A stretch of 13,975 bases of DNA from Nitrosopumilaceae archaeon (GCA_007571225.1 RKRU01000181.1:1-13975); one strand, 5' to 3'; positions 5,312-11,603 are shown, numbered from the stretch's first letter. Translations and numbers: made by a program. The notes: generated by a model from the sequence alone, not told the origin.

Positions 5312-5518
5312 AAGTCAATCGAAACGATCCACTATACACCGGACAGATGTGAAAGCAGAACGATCCTTTCGAAAGGTGGGCATAGCGCTCAATATACGGT
5401 TCAGACTAGTCAGTACAACAAGAGTCGAGACGTTTGCACGTATACTCTCATGCACCATGATATGGAGAAAGCGGACTCTGTCTATGACATACAAGGGAAG
5501 GCCTTATGCGGGACGTAA
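5312..5518 (+). pseudogene. Open extension of the coiled-coil frame beyond its stop
   Basis: Directly after TGA 5309-5311 the same frame is open for 68 codons to TAA 5516-5518. It contains the protein-like stretch SQYNKSRDVCTYTLMHHDME, followed by KADSVYDIQGKALCGT. The only internal ATG codons are near 5444 and 5456. It may be a former C-terminal domain cut off by a nonsense mutation, or chance. A competing frame here (GTG 5349 onward) runs antisense into the helicase and looks worse. Confidence 0.25.
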
Positions 5519-5526
5519 ACAGTTAC
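5502..5526 (+). repeat. 25-bp inverted repeat, left copy
   Basis: Starts ccttatgcgggacgtaaaca and ends gttac. It is the exact reverse complement of 7755-7779. The last 17 bases are the family A terminus, with its tip pointing towards the helicase gene. Together the pair encloses the SNF2 gene, a full family A copy and the Cys-rich microprotein gene. Confidence 0.9.
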
Positions 5527-5592
5527 CGTCTAACCATGATATTGACATACGGCTCGGAGACACGCAGTTGCTGCCACGCGTCTTAGCACGGG

Positions 5593-7317
5593 TCATCTTG
5601 AGTTTATCTTGTCCTGAATCTGGGCTAGTATCAGCGCAGCCTTGTTCTTATCCTCAAACGACTCCACACTTGCATCCATTATCTCGTCTATCTCGTAACT
5701 CTTGTCCACAAGCACGTTTGCAACATGGTCGTCTAGTGTTCCGCTGCCGATAAGATAATATGCAAATACGGCGTTCTTCTGACCTATCCGGTGAAGCCTG
5801 TCCTCTGCCTGCCTGTGTATGGCAGGACTCCAGTCAAGCTCGGCAAACACGACATACTTGGCAGCTGTCAGGTTTATTCCTACGTTTCCAGCCCTGATTC
5901 CTGCTATCATCAGCTTGGAGTCACCGCGCTGGAACTTTTGTATCTGATCGTTCCGTACCGAGTCAGTCTGGCCCCCTATTATGGAGACGGGGGAGAAGTC
6001 ACTGAGGCTTTCGTTGAGCATCTTGTGTATCACCTTGTGGTGGCAGAATACGACCACGCTCTCCTCTATCTCCATTATGTTCTTGACAAAGTTTATCACG
6101 TGTGGCAGCTTGGCGATTCCTGCTATCTGCCTCTCGCTTTTGATGGCCCTCTGATACGAGGCCGATTTTGCAAACTCGTCTTTGGCGGCCTTCTGCTCCT
6201 CTGTAAGCCGGGCCCATACCTTGTCGAGTTCCTCAAGATAGTATTCTCTGTCGGCATCTATCACCTCCTTGTACCTGACCTTGTCCTTTAGTTCTTTTAG
6301 CACATCGGATTTCTTGCGCCTCAGCATTACATGTTTTTGCAGTTCATTTCTAAGCGAGATGCGCTTGTTGTCAAGTACTATGGCCTTACCCTTTGTATTA
6401 ACATAACAAAAGTATTCACAAAATTCCTTAAAACTTCCTAAAAGTCCAGGCCTGATTATGTTTACAATGGGCCATATCTCCGAGCCGTGGTTGTATATGG
6501 GAGTGCCTGACAGTCCTATCCTGTATAGTACCGACTGGCGTGCTGCTAGCTCCTTTACCGCTTTGTACTTTTGGGTGGTTTTGGAGCGGAGGTTGTGTAC
6601 CTCATCACAGACGATGGTGCGTATCTTGACATCTGCAAGGTTTGACCTTCTCTTGTAGAGCAGCTCGTAGTTTATGAGGTATATGTCAGCCTTTGGTAGA
6701 TCTTCCTTTTTGCCCGTCCGAATCAGCTTTACTGTAGGAGATGCGTTCTCCATTATGCGGCCGTTCCGGCTCTTCTTTTTGAGAAACTTTGCTACCTCCG
6801 ACTGCCAGTTGTTTAGAGTTACAAGCGGGGCTACGACCAGTATCGGAAACGTCTGCTTCTCAGTTGCCGCGTACGCTAGCGTCTGTACGGTCTTGCCAAG
6901 TCCCATCTCATCTGCAAGCAGCGCGTTACCCGAGGATTTCAGCAGAAAGTCCAGACCCTCCTTTTGAAAGTTAAGCAGCTTGCCGCGGAACTGCTCCCCC
7001 GCCTTTGCCTGTTTTAGCTTGTTCCTTACTACTGTCTCCTGTATCTTGGGTGCCAAGGTATTTGATATCTTCCTCTGCCACGCAGACTTTGAGACGACAA
7101 CAAGCGGATACCTGTCAAGTATCATCTTGATCTGCTTGACGGTCTCGTGGGTATCCGGAATGATCACCTCGTTTGTGCTCTCGCCGTACCATGCATTTGG
7201 AATGACCCGCGACACCATGTTGACTGCCCTCTCGCCGGTAATCTTCCAAGCCCATGTCTTTGAGTACCTATCAAGGACGTACTCCAATGTGCCGATGGAT
7301 TCTAAGGATGTCTCCAT
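5593..7317 (-). CDS. SNF2-family DNA helicase/translocase
   Basis: A 574-aa superfamily 2 ATPase. It starts with an N-terminal region of about 110 residues of unknown fold. The DEAD-like lobe follows: FQKEGLDFLL at 117-126, Walker A in DEMGLGKT (136-143), VVAPLVTLNNW (161-171), Walker B as DEVH (238-241) and GLSGTP (268-273). The helicase C lobe carries VVVFCHHKVI (421-430), AGIRAGNVGINLTAAKYVVF (472-491) and the arginine-finger motif EDRLHRIGQ (505-513). All motifs are intact. The layout, short and without chromo or zinc domains, resembles SMARCAL1/HepA-like archaeal proteins that translocate on dsDNA and remodel nucleoprotein or stalled forks. No nuclease or restriction partner is adjacent. 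The gene is enclosed by a perfect 25-bp inverted repeat. A TATA-like ccttatga on the plus strand (7343-7350) fits its promoter. It converges with the coiled-coil gene. Confidence 0.95.
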   Translation of the reverse strand: METSLESIGTLEYVLDRYSKTWAWKITGERAVNMVSRVIPNAWYGESTNEVIIPDTHETVKQIKMILDRYPLVVVSKSAWQRKISNTLAPKIQETVVRNKLKQAKAGEQFRGKLLNFQKEGLDFLLKSSGNALLADEMGLGKTVQTLAYAATEKQTFPILVVAPLVTLNNWQSEVAKFLKKKSRNGRIMENASPTVKLIRTGKKEDLPKADIYLINYELLYKRRSNLADVKIRTIVCDEVHNLRSKTTQKYKAVKELAARQSVLYRIGLSGTPIYNHGSEIWPIVNIIRPGLLGSFKEFCEYFCYVNTKGKAIVLDNKRISLRNELQKHVMLRRKKSDVLKELKDKVRYKEVIDADREYYLEELDKVWARLTEEQKAAKDEFAKSASYQRAIKSERQIAGIAKLPHVINFVKNIMEIEESVVVFCHHKVIHKMLNESLSDFSPVSIIGGQTDSVRNDQIQKFQRGDSKLMIAGIRAGNVGINLTAAKYVVFAELDWSPAIHRQAEDRLHRIGQKNAVFAYYLIGSGTLDDHVANVLVDKSYEIDEIMDASVESFEDKNKAALILAQIQDKINSR

Positions 7318-7421
7318 AGTTTGGAAGAATGGATTTTTCTTGCCTTATGAATCTTAGTATGAAGCCGCGATAAGAGATTATCTTATTTATAAGCACATAA
7401 ACCATGTGAGAGTTACAGGTT

Positions 7422-7467
7422 ACCCCCTCCACCCACAATCATTTAGATTAGGCGTAAACAATTTGCA
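7422..7467 (+). repeat. Partial family A element (A9)
   Basis: ggttaccccctccacccac followed by tagattaggcgtaaacaatt and tgca. It matches the left parts of the degenerate copies at 774-837 (reverse) and 9-88, then stops abruptly where full copy A2 begins at 7469. Confidence 0.6.
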
Positions 7468-7468
7468 G

Positions 7469-7552
7469 GTAACTGTTTACATCCAGTGTAAACAATTTGT
7501 CAAATTTGTGCCTAGAATCGGTCATTTCAGCGCGGGAGGCATAAACAGTTAC
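7469..7552 (+). repeat. Family A MITE-like element, full length (A2)
   Basis: 84 bp with termini gtaactgtttacatcc and ggcataaacagttac and the standard core (gtgcctagaatcggtcattt). The flanks share tttgca (tttgcag before, tttgcaag after), a possible imperfect target duplication. It begins at the break of partial copy A9. Confidence 0.85.
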
Positions 7553-7572
7553 TTTGCAAGCTAAATACGGAC

Positions 7573-7701
7573 TTACTTGATCTCGCCGTGCGGCGGCGTA
7601 TTCTCGTCGTGGCAGTCACACGAGCACAGATACGTCGAGTGGTTGCTCTTGCAGTCTATACATTCATAATGTCTTCTAGCCTCGCATGCAGCACATATCA
7701 T
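7573..7701 (-). CDS. 42-aa cysteine-rich microprotein (probable zinc binder)
   Basis: A small gene from ATG 7701 to TAA 7573-7575. The product is MICAACEARRHYECIDCKSN, then HSTYLCSCDCHD and an acidic/proline tail, GEIK at the end. It has seven cysteines arranged CxxC, CxxC, CxCxC plus several histidines, a clear metal-binding pattern; chance coding of this order is unlikely. The start is supported by ataaaat on the minus strand (plus 7724-7730), centred 26 nt upstream. The frame stays open further upstream, adding another Cys, but without an ATG. It lies on the same strand as the helicase, 256 bp ahead of it, with a family A copy between. I recognise no named family. Possible roles are a nucleic-acid or protein interaction module, or metal handling. 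Confidence 0.72.
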   Translation of the reverse strand: MICAACEARRHYECIDCKSNHSTYLCSCDCHDENTPPHGEIK

Positions 7702-7723
7702 GCATAGGATACGCGTGTTTGGG

Positions 7724-7730
7724 ATTTTAT
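7724..7730 (-). promoter_or_regulatory. TATA-like box of the Cys-rich microprotein gene
   Basis: ataaaat on the minus strand is centred about 26 nt upstream of ATG 7701. It is the main support for choosing that ATG. Confidence 0.5.
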
Positions 7731-7754
7731 CTTTTCTGTAGCGATACGGGGAAT

Positions 7755-7779
7755 GTAACTGTTTACGTCCCGCATAAGG
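7755..7779 (-). repeat. 25-bp inverted repeat, right copy
   Basis: Starts gtaactgtttacgtcccgca and ends taagg on the plus strand. It is the exact reverse complement of 5502-5526. Confidence 0.9.
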
Positions 7780-7839
7780 ACTTTATCAGCATGTCGTAGA
7801 CATTGAGGCTTCGCTTTCTACATGTCAGTACATGAGAAG

Positions 7840-7920
7840 GTAACTGTTCACATCTAGTGTAAACAATTTGTCAAATTTGTGCCTAGAATCGGTCATTCGT
7901 GGTACAATGTAAACAGTTAC
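7840..7920 (+). repeat. Family A MITE-like element (A3), 81 bp
   Basis: Termini gtaactgttcacatc and gtaaacagttac, with a core (tttgtgcctagaatcggtca) identical to A1 and A2 over long stretches. The right half is altered and 3 bp shorter (cgtggtacaatg in place of the G-rich block). No flanking duplication is evident. Confidence 0.8.
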
Positions 7921-7960
7921 ACTAACAGGCATGGTATAAATTTACATATACAATTCCCCG

Positions 7961-8010
7961 CACTTTGGAGAGAACCTGAGACTGGCCGAGTCACGTATTT
8001 TGGAGAGACC
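7961..8010 (-). repeat. Two family B motifs in tandem, right-arm orientation
   Basis: cactttggagagaacc (7961-7976) and gtcacgtattttggagagac plus c (7990-8010) are in the same orientation. The second matches 19 of 20 bases of the right arm at 9650-9669. They lie between family A copy A3 and the end of the TPR gene. Confidence 0.7.
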
Positions 8011-8102
8011 ACAAATCGGGGCGGCTACATCTGTTTGGGGGCGACTGACGGGACATCAATCCAATAGGATCTCAACTGGCGGGCCACAGTCCCCTGCCAA
8101 AT

Positions 8103-9407
8103 TCATATATATAAAAGAAGTCCTCTTCCCTCAATTTGATCCTCAAATACATTAAACAACATTCTCTCATCATCATTAAGACCCTTCTTTAAAGACAGGG
8201 CCTTGACGTAACATTTTGTAATCTCTTTTTTCATGCCCCCGATTGAGAGATCTTTGTTATTCACACTCCACCGCATTTGAGAAAGCATCTGGTGGGAATC
8301 AGCATCTAATACGTCATCTTCTGTTACAAACATTGCATCATGAAGATCAGGATGATGTGCCATCCAACGCCTGTAGTTGTTTGCCATACGCAGCAATGCC
8401 AGTCCGCGGCCGCAGTACCCCATAATATTGTCCGGACTAGCTGCTATGAGGGCATCAAATATTCCAAGCGACCGGTGGGGATTACGGGCAATAGACAAAA
8501 AGCGCTGCAGCAACGCAATAGTAGTTGTAAAACAAGGATCAATCTCTACCGCTCGTGTAAGTATAGTGATTGCTTCATCAATCCGCCTAAGATCATACAA
8601 GAGATTTCCTATGCCATAATATATCACAGAATCCGGCGAGATCTCCACGTGATGCCTGTAGTATTCTAAGGCCTCTTCGTTCCGTTTTAACGTTGTACAT
8701 GCCTGCCCTGCCATTTCAAGTGCCGTAAGATCATCTGGAAACAGCTCAAGCGCCAGCTTTAAGTTCTTTAGTGCCTCCGCATGTTTGGAATGTCTTAGGT
8801 TGTGTTTGGCTGTGGATATGTGACTGTTGAAACGGCCCTGTTTTGATTCCGCAGACTGAACATCAGTATCTTCTGCTAGTATCACACAGGATTGTATCCG
8901 GTCAGGTGGTCTTTTTATCCTAATTCTTTCGGCGCATTTCAGCCGGATGGTCTGGAGGTGGTTGTATTGTTTGTTCGTGAGTGTATGCGACTTCTGCTGG
9001 CAGGCAACCGCAGTCTTTAGGTATGGAACGGCATCTAGATATTGTTTTATAGAATAAAACAGCAGACCCATAAAGTAGTTTACGTGTGCATTATCTGGAT
9101 ATGCACGTTCAAGTACTCTAAGAAGTCTCACGGCATCATGTATATGTTTTAGCTTTGTTAGAAGATCGGCAAGGTTGAGTAGTATTGGTATCAATATCTC
9201 GTCATGTCCCACCCGATCCTTCTTTGACACATTATTCAGATAATCCGTTGTAATGCCCCCGTCGTATGAGAAGGCCTCTCCTATCTCCCTTCCATATGCG
9301 GACAGCGCCTTTTTCATAAACTCACACAGATCGGTGCGCGACTTGGAGTGATTCTCCAGTCCGTCCTGCATGAGAAGAAAGGATTCACGTTGCTTGTATG
9401 ATTCCAT
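8103..9407 (-). CDS. Tetratricopeptide-repeat protein
   Basis: A 434-aa soluble protein. At least five TPR-like helix pairs are visible. Residues about 74-135 contain ILLNLADLLTKLKHIHDAVR and YFMGLLFYSIKQYLDAVPYL. Residues about 205-305 contain the canonical series AEALKNLKLALELFPDDLTA, then NEEALEYYRHHVEISPDSV and DEAITILTRAVEIDPCFTTT. A further unit is HRSLGIFDALIAASPDN. The first 60 residues and the last 90 (ending with FNVFEDQIEGRGLLLYI) are not TPR. There is no signal peptide, kinase or peptidase domain. TPR arrays act as protein-protein scaffolds; the partner is unknown. The promoter is a TATA-like ttattaatat on the minus strand (plus 9428-9437), 26 nt before ATG 9407. Repeats bound the gene on both sides. 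Confidence 0.88.
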   Translation of the reverse strand: MESYKQRESFLLMQDGLENHSKSRTDLCEFMKKALSAYGREIGEAFSYDGGITTDYLNNVSKKDRVGHDEILIPILLNLADLLTKLKHIHDAVRLLRVLERAYPDNAHVNYFMGLLFYSIKQYLDAVPYLKTAVACQQKSHTLTNKQYNHLQTIRLKCAERIRIKRPPDRIQSCVILAEDTDVQSAESKQGRFNSHISTAKHNLRHSKHAEALKNLKLALELFPDDLTALEMAGQACTTLKRNEEALEYYRHHVEISPDSVIYYGIGNLLYDLRRIDEAITILTRAVEIDPCFTTTIALLQRFLSIARNPHRSLGIFDALIAASPDNIMGYCGRGLALLRMANNYRRWMAHHPDLHDAMFVTEDDVLDADSHQMLSQMRWSVNNKDLSIGGMKKEITKCYVKALSLKKGLNDDERMLFNVFEDQIEGRGLLLYI

Positions 9408-9427
9408 GTTTTTGCTTTTTATGGCCC

Positions 9428-9437
9428 ATATTAATAA
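9428..9437 (-). promoter_or_regulatory. TATA-like box of the TPR gene
   Basis: ttattaatat on the minus strand is centred about 26 nt before ATG 9407. Confidence 0.45.
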
Positions 9438-9490
9438 TTCACGTGTTTGACCGGGAATTATATACGTAAAGTCACACCATGCTTGCCAGT

Positions 9491-9530
9491 GTAACCCTTT
9501 ACGCCCCCCGCGCCAAAATGACCGATTCTA
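9491..9530 (-). repeat. Truncated family A element, right half only (A5)
   Basis: On the minus strand it reads tagaatcggtcattttggcg and ends in the variant terminus gcgtaaagggttac. The left half is missing; it abuts a family B arm at 9534. Confidence 0.7.
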
Positions 9531-9533
9531 GAC

Positions 9534-9670
9534 GGTTCTCTCCAAAATACGTGACCCAGTACTGTTTACGTCCAGCGTAAACAATTTGCCAAATTTGTGC
9601 TTGGAATCAGTCATTTTGGCGCGGGGGACGTAAACAGTTACCAGCCAGGTCACGTATTTTGGAGAGAACC
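9534..9670. repeat. Composite: 23-bp family B inverted arms around a family A copy
   Basis: 9534-9556 (ggttctctccaaaatacgtg plus acc) and 9648-9670 are perfect reverse complements over 23 bp. They enclose family A copy A4 with only 2 and 6 bp between. Either A4 jumped into a B palindrome or the whole 137 bp is one larger element. Confidence 0.85.
9559..9641 (+). repeat. Family A MITE-like element, full length (A4)
   Basis: 83 bp, one base short in the left terminus (gtactgtttacgtcc), with right terminus gggacgtaaacagttac. The core tttgtgcttggaatcagtca differs slightly from A1-A3. It is nested inside the family B inverted arms. Confidence 0.85.
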
Positions 9671-9833
9671 TCCACCAAGCAGTCTGCACTTTTATCAACA
9701 ACCCAGATCCCAAAAATACCTACTACCCTTAGCCTGTCGGGCCGCTACGAATCAGCTTCACAGTTCGGATCAAATTAATAATTTTACCCCAGATTTATAA
9801 TAACAAAGATTTGCCGCACATCAGGCTTCACAG
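9671..9833. other. Gap without genes
   Basis: No protein-like frame, repeat or RNA gene is visible. An AT-rich patch (taataattttacc and gatttataataac, 9776-9804) lies just past the zinc-ribbon gene's stop. Confidence 0.5.
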
Positions 9834-10004
9834 TCACGAAGTCTTACCTTTTCTTTTGTCTATCACTAATTCATACTTGCATTTGAGGCATTTCAGTACG
9901 ACATATTGCGGCGGTTCGTCACGGAGATACCAGCTGCGCATCATCCTGAACTTCTTTCCGCTGCACCTAGGACATATAGGACGAGCACGTACAGGACCGG
10001 TCAA
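9834..10004 (-). CDS. 56-aa zinc-ribbon microprotein
   Basis: Starts at TTG 10004 and ends at TGA 9834-9836. The product carries two CxxC knuckles: CPRC (residues 11-14) in RPICPRCSGKKF and CLKC (39-42) in VLKCLKCKYELVI, with basic and aromatic residues between and a Lys/Arg-rich end. This is the form of a small nucleic-acid-binding or protein-binding zinc ribbon. The non-ATG start is favoured because an in-frame TGA lies two codons upstream and because TTG overlaps the stop of the nadM-like frame as TTGA, a coupled junction. It probably once formed an operon with nadM. With nadM truncated, its promoter is uncertain. The family is not more precisely identified. Confidence 0.65.
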   Translation of the reverse strand: MTGPVRARPICPRCSGKKFRMMRSWYLRDEPPQYVVLKCLKCKYELVIDKRKGKTS

Positions 10005-10168
10005 TGTTCAACAGGCCTCGTATCAGATTTCATAATTGTGACAAGCTTAGACGCAGCATTTATGCGTTTGAGAATTCTGTGTGTGGCATCAGGTACGAAG
10101 CTGCCCCATTCCGTGCTGCCGGCTGCGATCATCTTTCTTATTGCAGTTGCGTTGTATACGCCACGGTT
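10001..10168 (-). pseudogene. nadM: 3' remnant of nicotinamide-nucleotide adenylyltransferase (nadM)
   Basis: The frame from 10168 to TGA 10001-10003 encodes 55 residues: NRGVYNATAIRKMIAAGSTE, WGSFVPDATHRILKRINAAS and KLVTIMKSDTRPVEH. This lines up with the C-terminus of archaeal NadM, whose pattern is Y-[SN]-x-T-x-[IV]-R-x-x-M, G, W-x-x-[LV]-P, then I-x-x-I-[ND]. NadM condenses NMN and ATP to NAD. The N-terminal GRFQPFHxGH nucleotide-binding part is absent. Immediately upstream is an in-frame TAG (10169-10171) and then family B motifs and repeat C. So the gene has been cut by repeat insertion or recombination and cannot be functional alone. ATG 10132 could still start a 43-aa peptide. An intact copy must exist elsewhere if this enzyme is needed. 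Confidence 0.7.
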
Positions 10169-10171
10169 CTA

Positions 10172-10215
10172 TCCAGAATACTGGGGCTGGCTAGGATTCT
10201 CTCTAGAATACGGGA
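10172..10215 (+). repeat. Two family B motifs, left-arm orientation
   Basis: tccagaatactggggctggc plus tagg (10172-10195) and attctctctagaatacggga (10196-10215) stand in tandem. The first directly abuts the broken 5' end of the nadM remnant. Confidence 0.65.
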
Positions 10216-10255
10216 CCCACCCAGTATCAGATAATGATTTTGTCAAAAAATATGG
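10196..10255 (-). repeat. Family C repeat, copy 2
   Basis: The minus strand reads ccatattttttgacaaaatc, attatctga and then ctagagagaat at the end. It matches 2865-2924 over about 60 bp with a few substitutions in the middle. Confidence 0.75.
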
Positions 10256-10358
10256 TTGATCTTAGTTTGATTATGTTGTAGAATGGGATCCGACAGGTGC
10301 CATGGATGGTATGTAGTGCCGCTCATTGGTTTTTGTCTGTTTTTTCGGCATATTACAC

Positions 10359-10514
10359 CTAGAAAATAGACAATTGCATGGCGTTCACCCCACCCACAAA
10401 ATTCAACATAAGAGTGTAATCACCTTTTCTTTCGCTTATCACCACGACGGGAATCTGCGCCGTACAAAAGGACCCCCACTCCTCGATTGCGACTGACTCC
10501 AACTGCGGCAACAT
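10359..10514 (-). CDS. 51-aa hypothetical small protein
   Basis: ATG 10514 to TAG 10359-10361. The sequence has ordinary protein character: MLPQLESVAIEEWGSFCTAQ, then beta-prone IPVVVISERKGDYTLMLNF and VGGVNAMQLSIF. It is divergent from the permease operon with 33 bp between starts. No clear TATA-like box lies at the usual distance, and an in-frame TGA is found about 27 nt before the ATG. It could be an intact small gene or the end of a larger one. No family is recognised. Confidence 0.45.
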   Translation of the reverse strand: MLPQLESVAIEEWGSFCTAQIPVVVISERKGDYTLMLNFVGGVNAMQLSIF

Positions 10515-10518
10515 TGAA

Positions 10519-10527
10519 CTATTATTG
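10519..10527 (+). promoter_or_regulatory. TATA-like box of the permease operon
   Basis: ctattattg is centred about 25 nt before ATG 10548. Confidence 0.4.
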
Positions 10528-10547
10528 TAGATTACACATCACATACC

Positions 10548-11603
10548 ATGGGTCTCAGAAGGTATGCGGCCACCCGTGTCATAACTATGTTTGCAGTCTT
10601 GCTTATTACACTATTCATTACAATCGCCTTGGTCGGTTCCAATATGGACTCGATTCTAAAGCAGGGTATTGCATATCAGGTCCGTACCGAGATAACCGAA
10701 GGCACCACTGCTGCGGGCCAGTTCCAGTCAGTAGAGGAGTTTGAGGCGTTTGTACAAGAACGCATAGATCAGAGGGTAGCCATACTTGGACTTGACGAGC
10801 CGTGGTACTCGCCACAGCGCATCGGGCTTTCAATGTACAAGATACTGCTGCTTGACTTTGGACATGCTACATTTCTCACAAGCGACCTAGGCTCTTCTGA
10901 CGTACGTGACATCATACTTGAAAAGCTGCCAAGAACTATACTGCTGTTTACCACCGCCACCATAATAATCTCAATAGTGGGCATATTTCTGGGAGCCCTT
11001 GCGGGAAGTAAGGTGGGCTCTGCAGTAGACAGGCTGACATCTAGTTTTGCAGTGATAAGCTCGAGCTTTCCGGTATGGTGGGTGGGGATGCTCATGATAT
11101 TTCTGTTTGCGTTTACATACCAGATATTTCCCGCAAGGGCTACTCCAGACCTCTCGCCAGAAGATCCCGGGTATATAGGGGCACTGTTGTACCACATGAC
11201 GCTGCCGCTGATTACGATAGTTTTGATTGGTTTTGGCGCGTGGGCATACCTAGTCAGAAACTTCATGGTGGGTATAATGCAGGAGGACTTTGTTACGGCA
11301 AAGAGAGCAATCGGAATCAGGCCAAGAAGAATAATCTACCTGCACGCACTAAAAAATGCTGCACCTCCCATAGTAACGATACTGGCGCTCAGCCTGTCCG
11401 GCTCGCTTGGGGGGGCCATAATTACGGAAGCCGTCTTTGACTGGCCCGGCATGGGGCGCCTGTACTTTGAAGCAATTACGGTAATGGACCTACCCGTAAT
11501 CATAGGTGCTACATACGTGCTTACCGCATTCTTTCTTATCAGCATATTTGTAGCCGACATACTGTACGGCTACTTTGATCCTAGGGTGAGGACAGGACAG
11601 TGA
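10548..11603 (+). CDS. ABC transporter permease, DppB/OppB type
   Basis: A 351-aa inner-membrane subunit of a peptide/nickel-class (PepT family) importer. The N-terminal helix (FAVLLITLFITIALVGSN) is followed by an external segment of about 95 residues with charged helices, then five more membrane helices from about residue 130. The EAA loop that docks the ATPase is clear: DFVTAKRAIGIRPRRIIYLH and ALKNAAPPIVT, residues about 247-277. The FDWPGMGRLYFEAI block and the C-terminal DILYGYFDPRVR are also typical of DppB. The external loop is somewhat longer than in bacterial relatives. The stop overlaps the GTG of the next permease (GTGA), so the two are co-translated as a heterodimer. The substrate cannot be told from sequence; no binding protein or ATPase is present in the window. 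Confidence 0.94.
   Translation: MGLRRYAATRVITMFAVLLITLFITIALVGSNMDSILKQGIAYQVRTEITEGTTAAGQFQSVEEFEAFVQERIDQRVAILGLDEPWYSPQRIGLSMYKILLLDFGHATFLTSDLGSSDVRDIILEKLPRTILLFTTATIIISIVGIFLGALAGSKVGSAVDRLTSSFAVISSSFPVWWVGMLMIFLFAFTYQIFPARATPDLSPEDPGYIGALLYHMTLPLITIVLIGFGAWAYLVRNFMVGIMQEDFVTAKRAIGIRPRRIIYLHALKNAAPPIVTILALSLSGSLGGAIITEAVFDWPGMGRLYFEAITVMDLPVIIGATYVLTAFFLISIFVADILYGYFDPRVRTGQ

Noticed and set aside
5349..5753. 134-codon plus-strand frame from GTG 5349
   Set aside because: Its second half is antisense to the SNF2 helicase C-terminus, and its first half competes with the better open extension of the coiled-coil frame.
5791..6291. 166-codon plus-strand frame
   Set aside because: Fully antisense to the helicase coding region; long antisense frames are expected from its codon bias.
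7879..8067. 62-codon plus-strand frame after family A copy A3
   Set aside because: It starts inside the repeat element and crosses two family B motifs. It is repeat DNA rather than a gene.
2694..9641. CRISPR array
   Set aside because: The repeats are scattered, in both orientations, with unequal distances and genes between them. No regularly spaced spacers exist.
10769..11266. 165-codon minus-strand frame
   Set aside because: Antisense shadow of the DppB-type permease.
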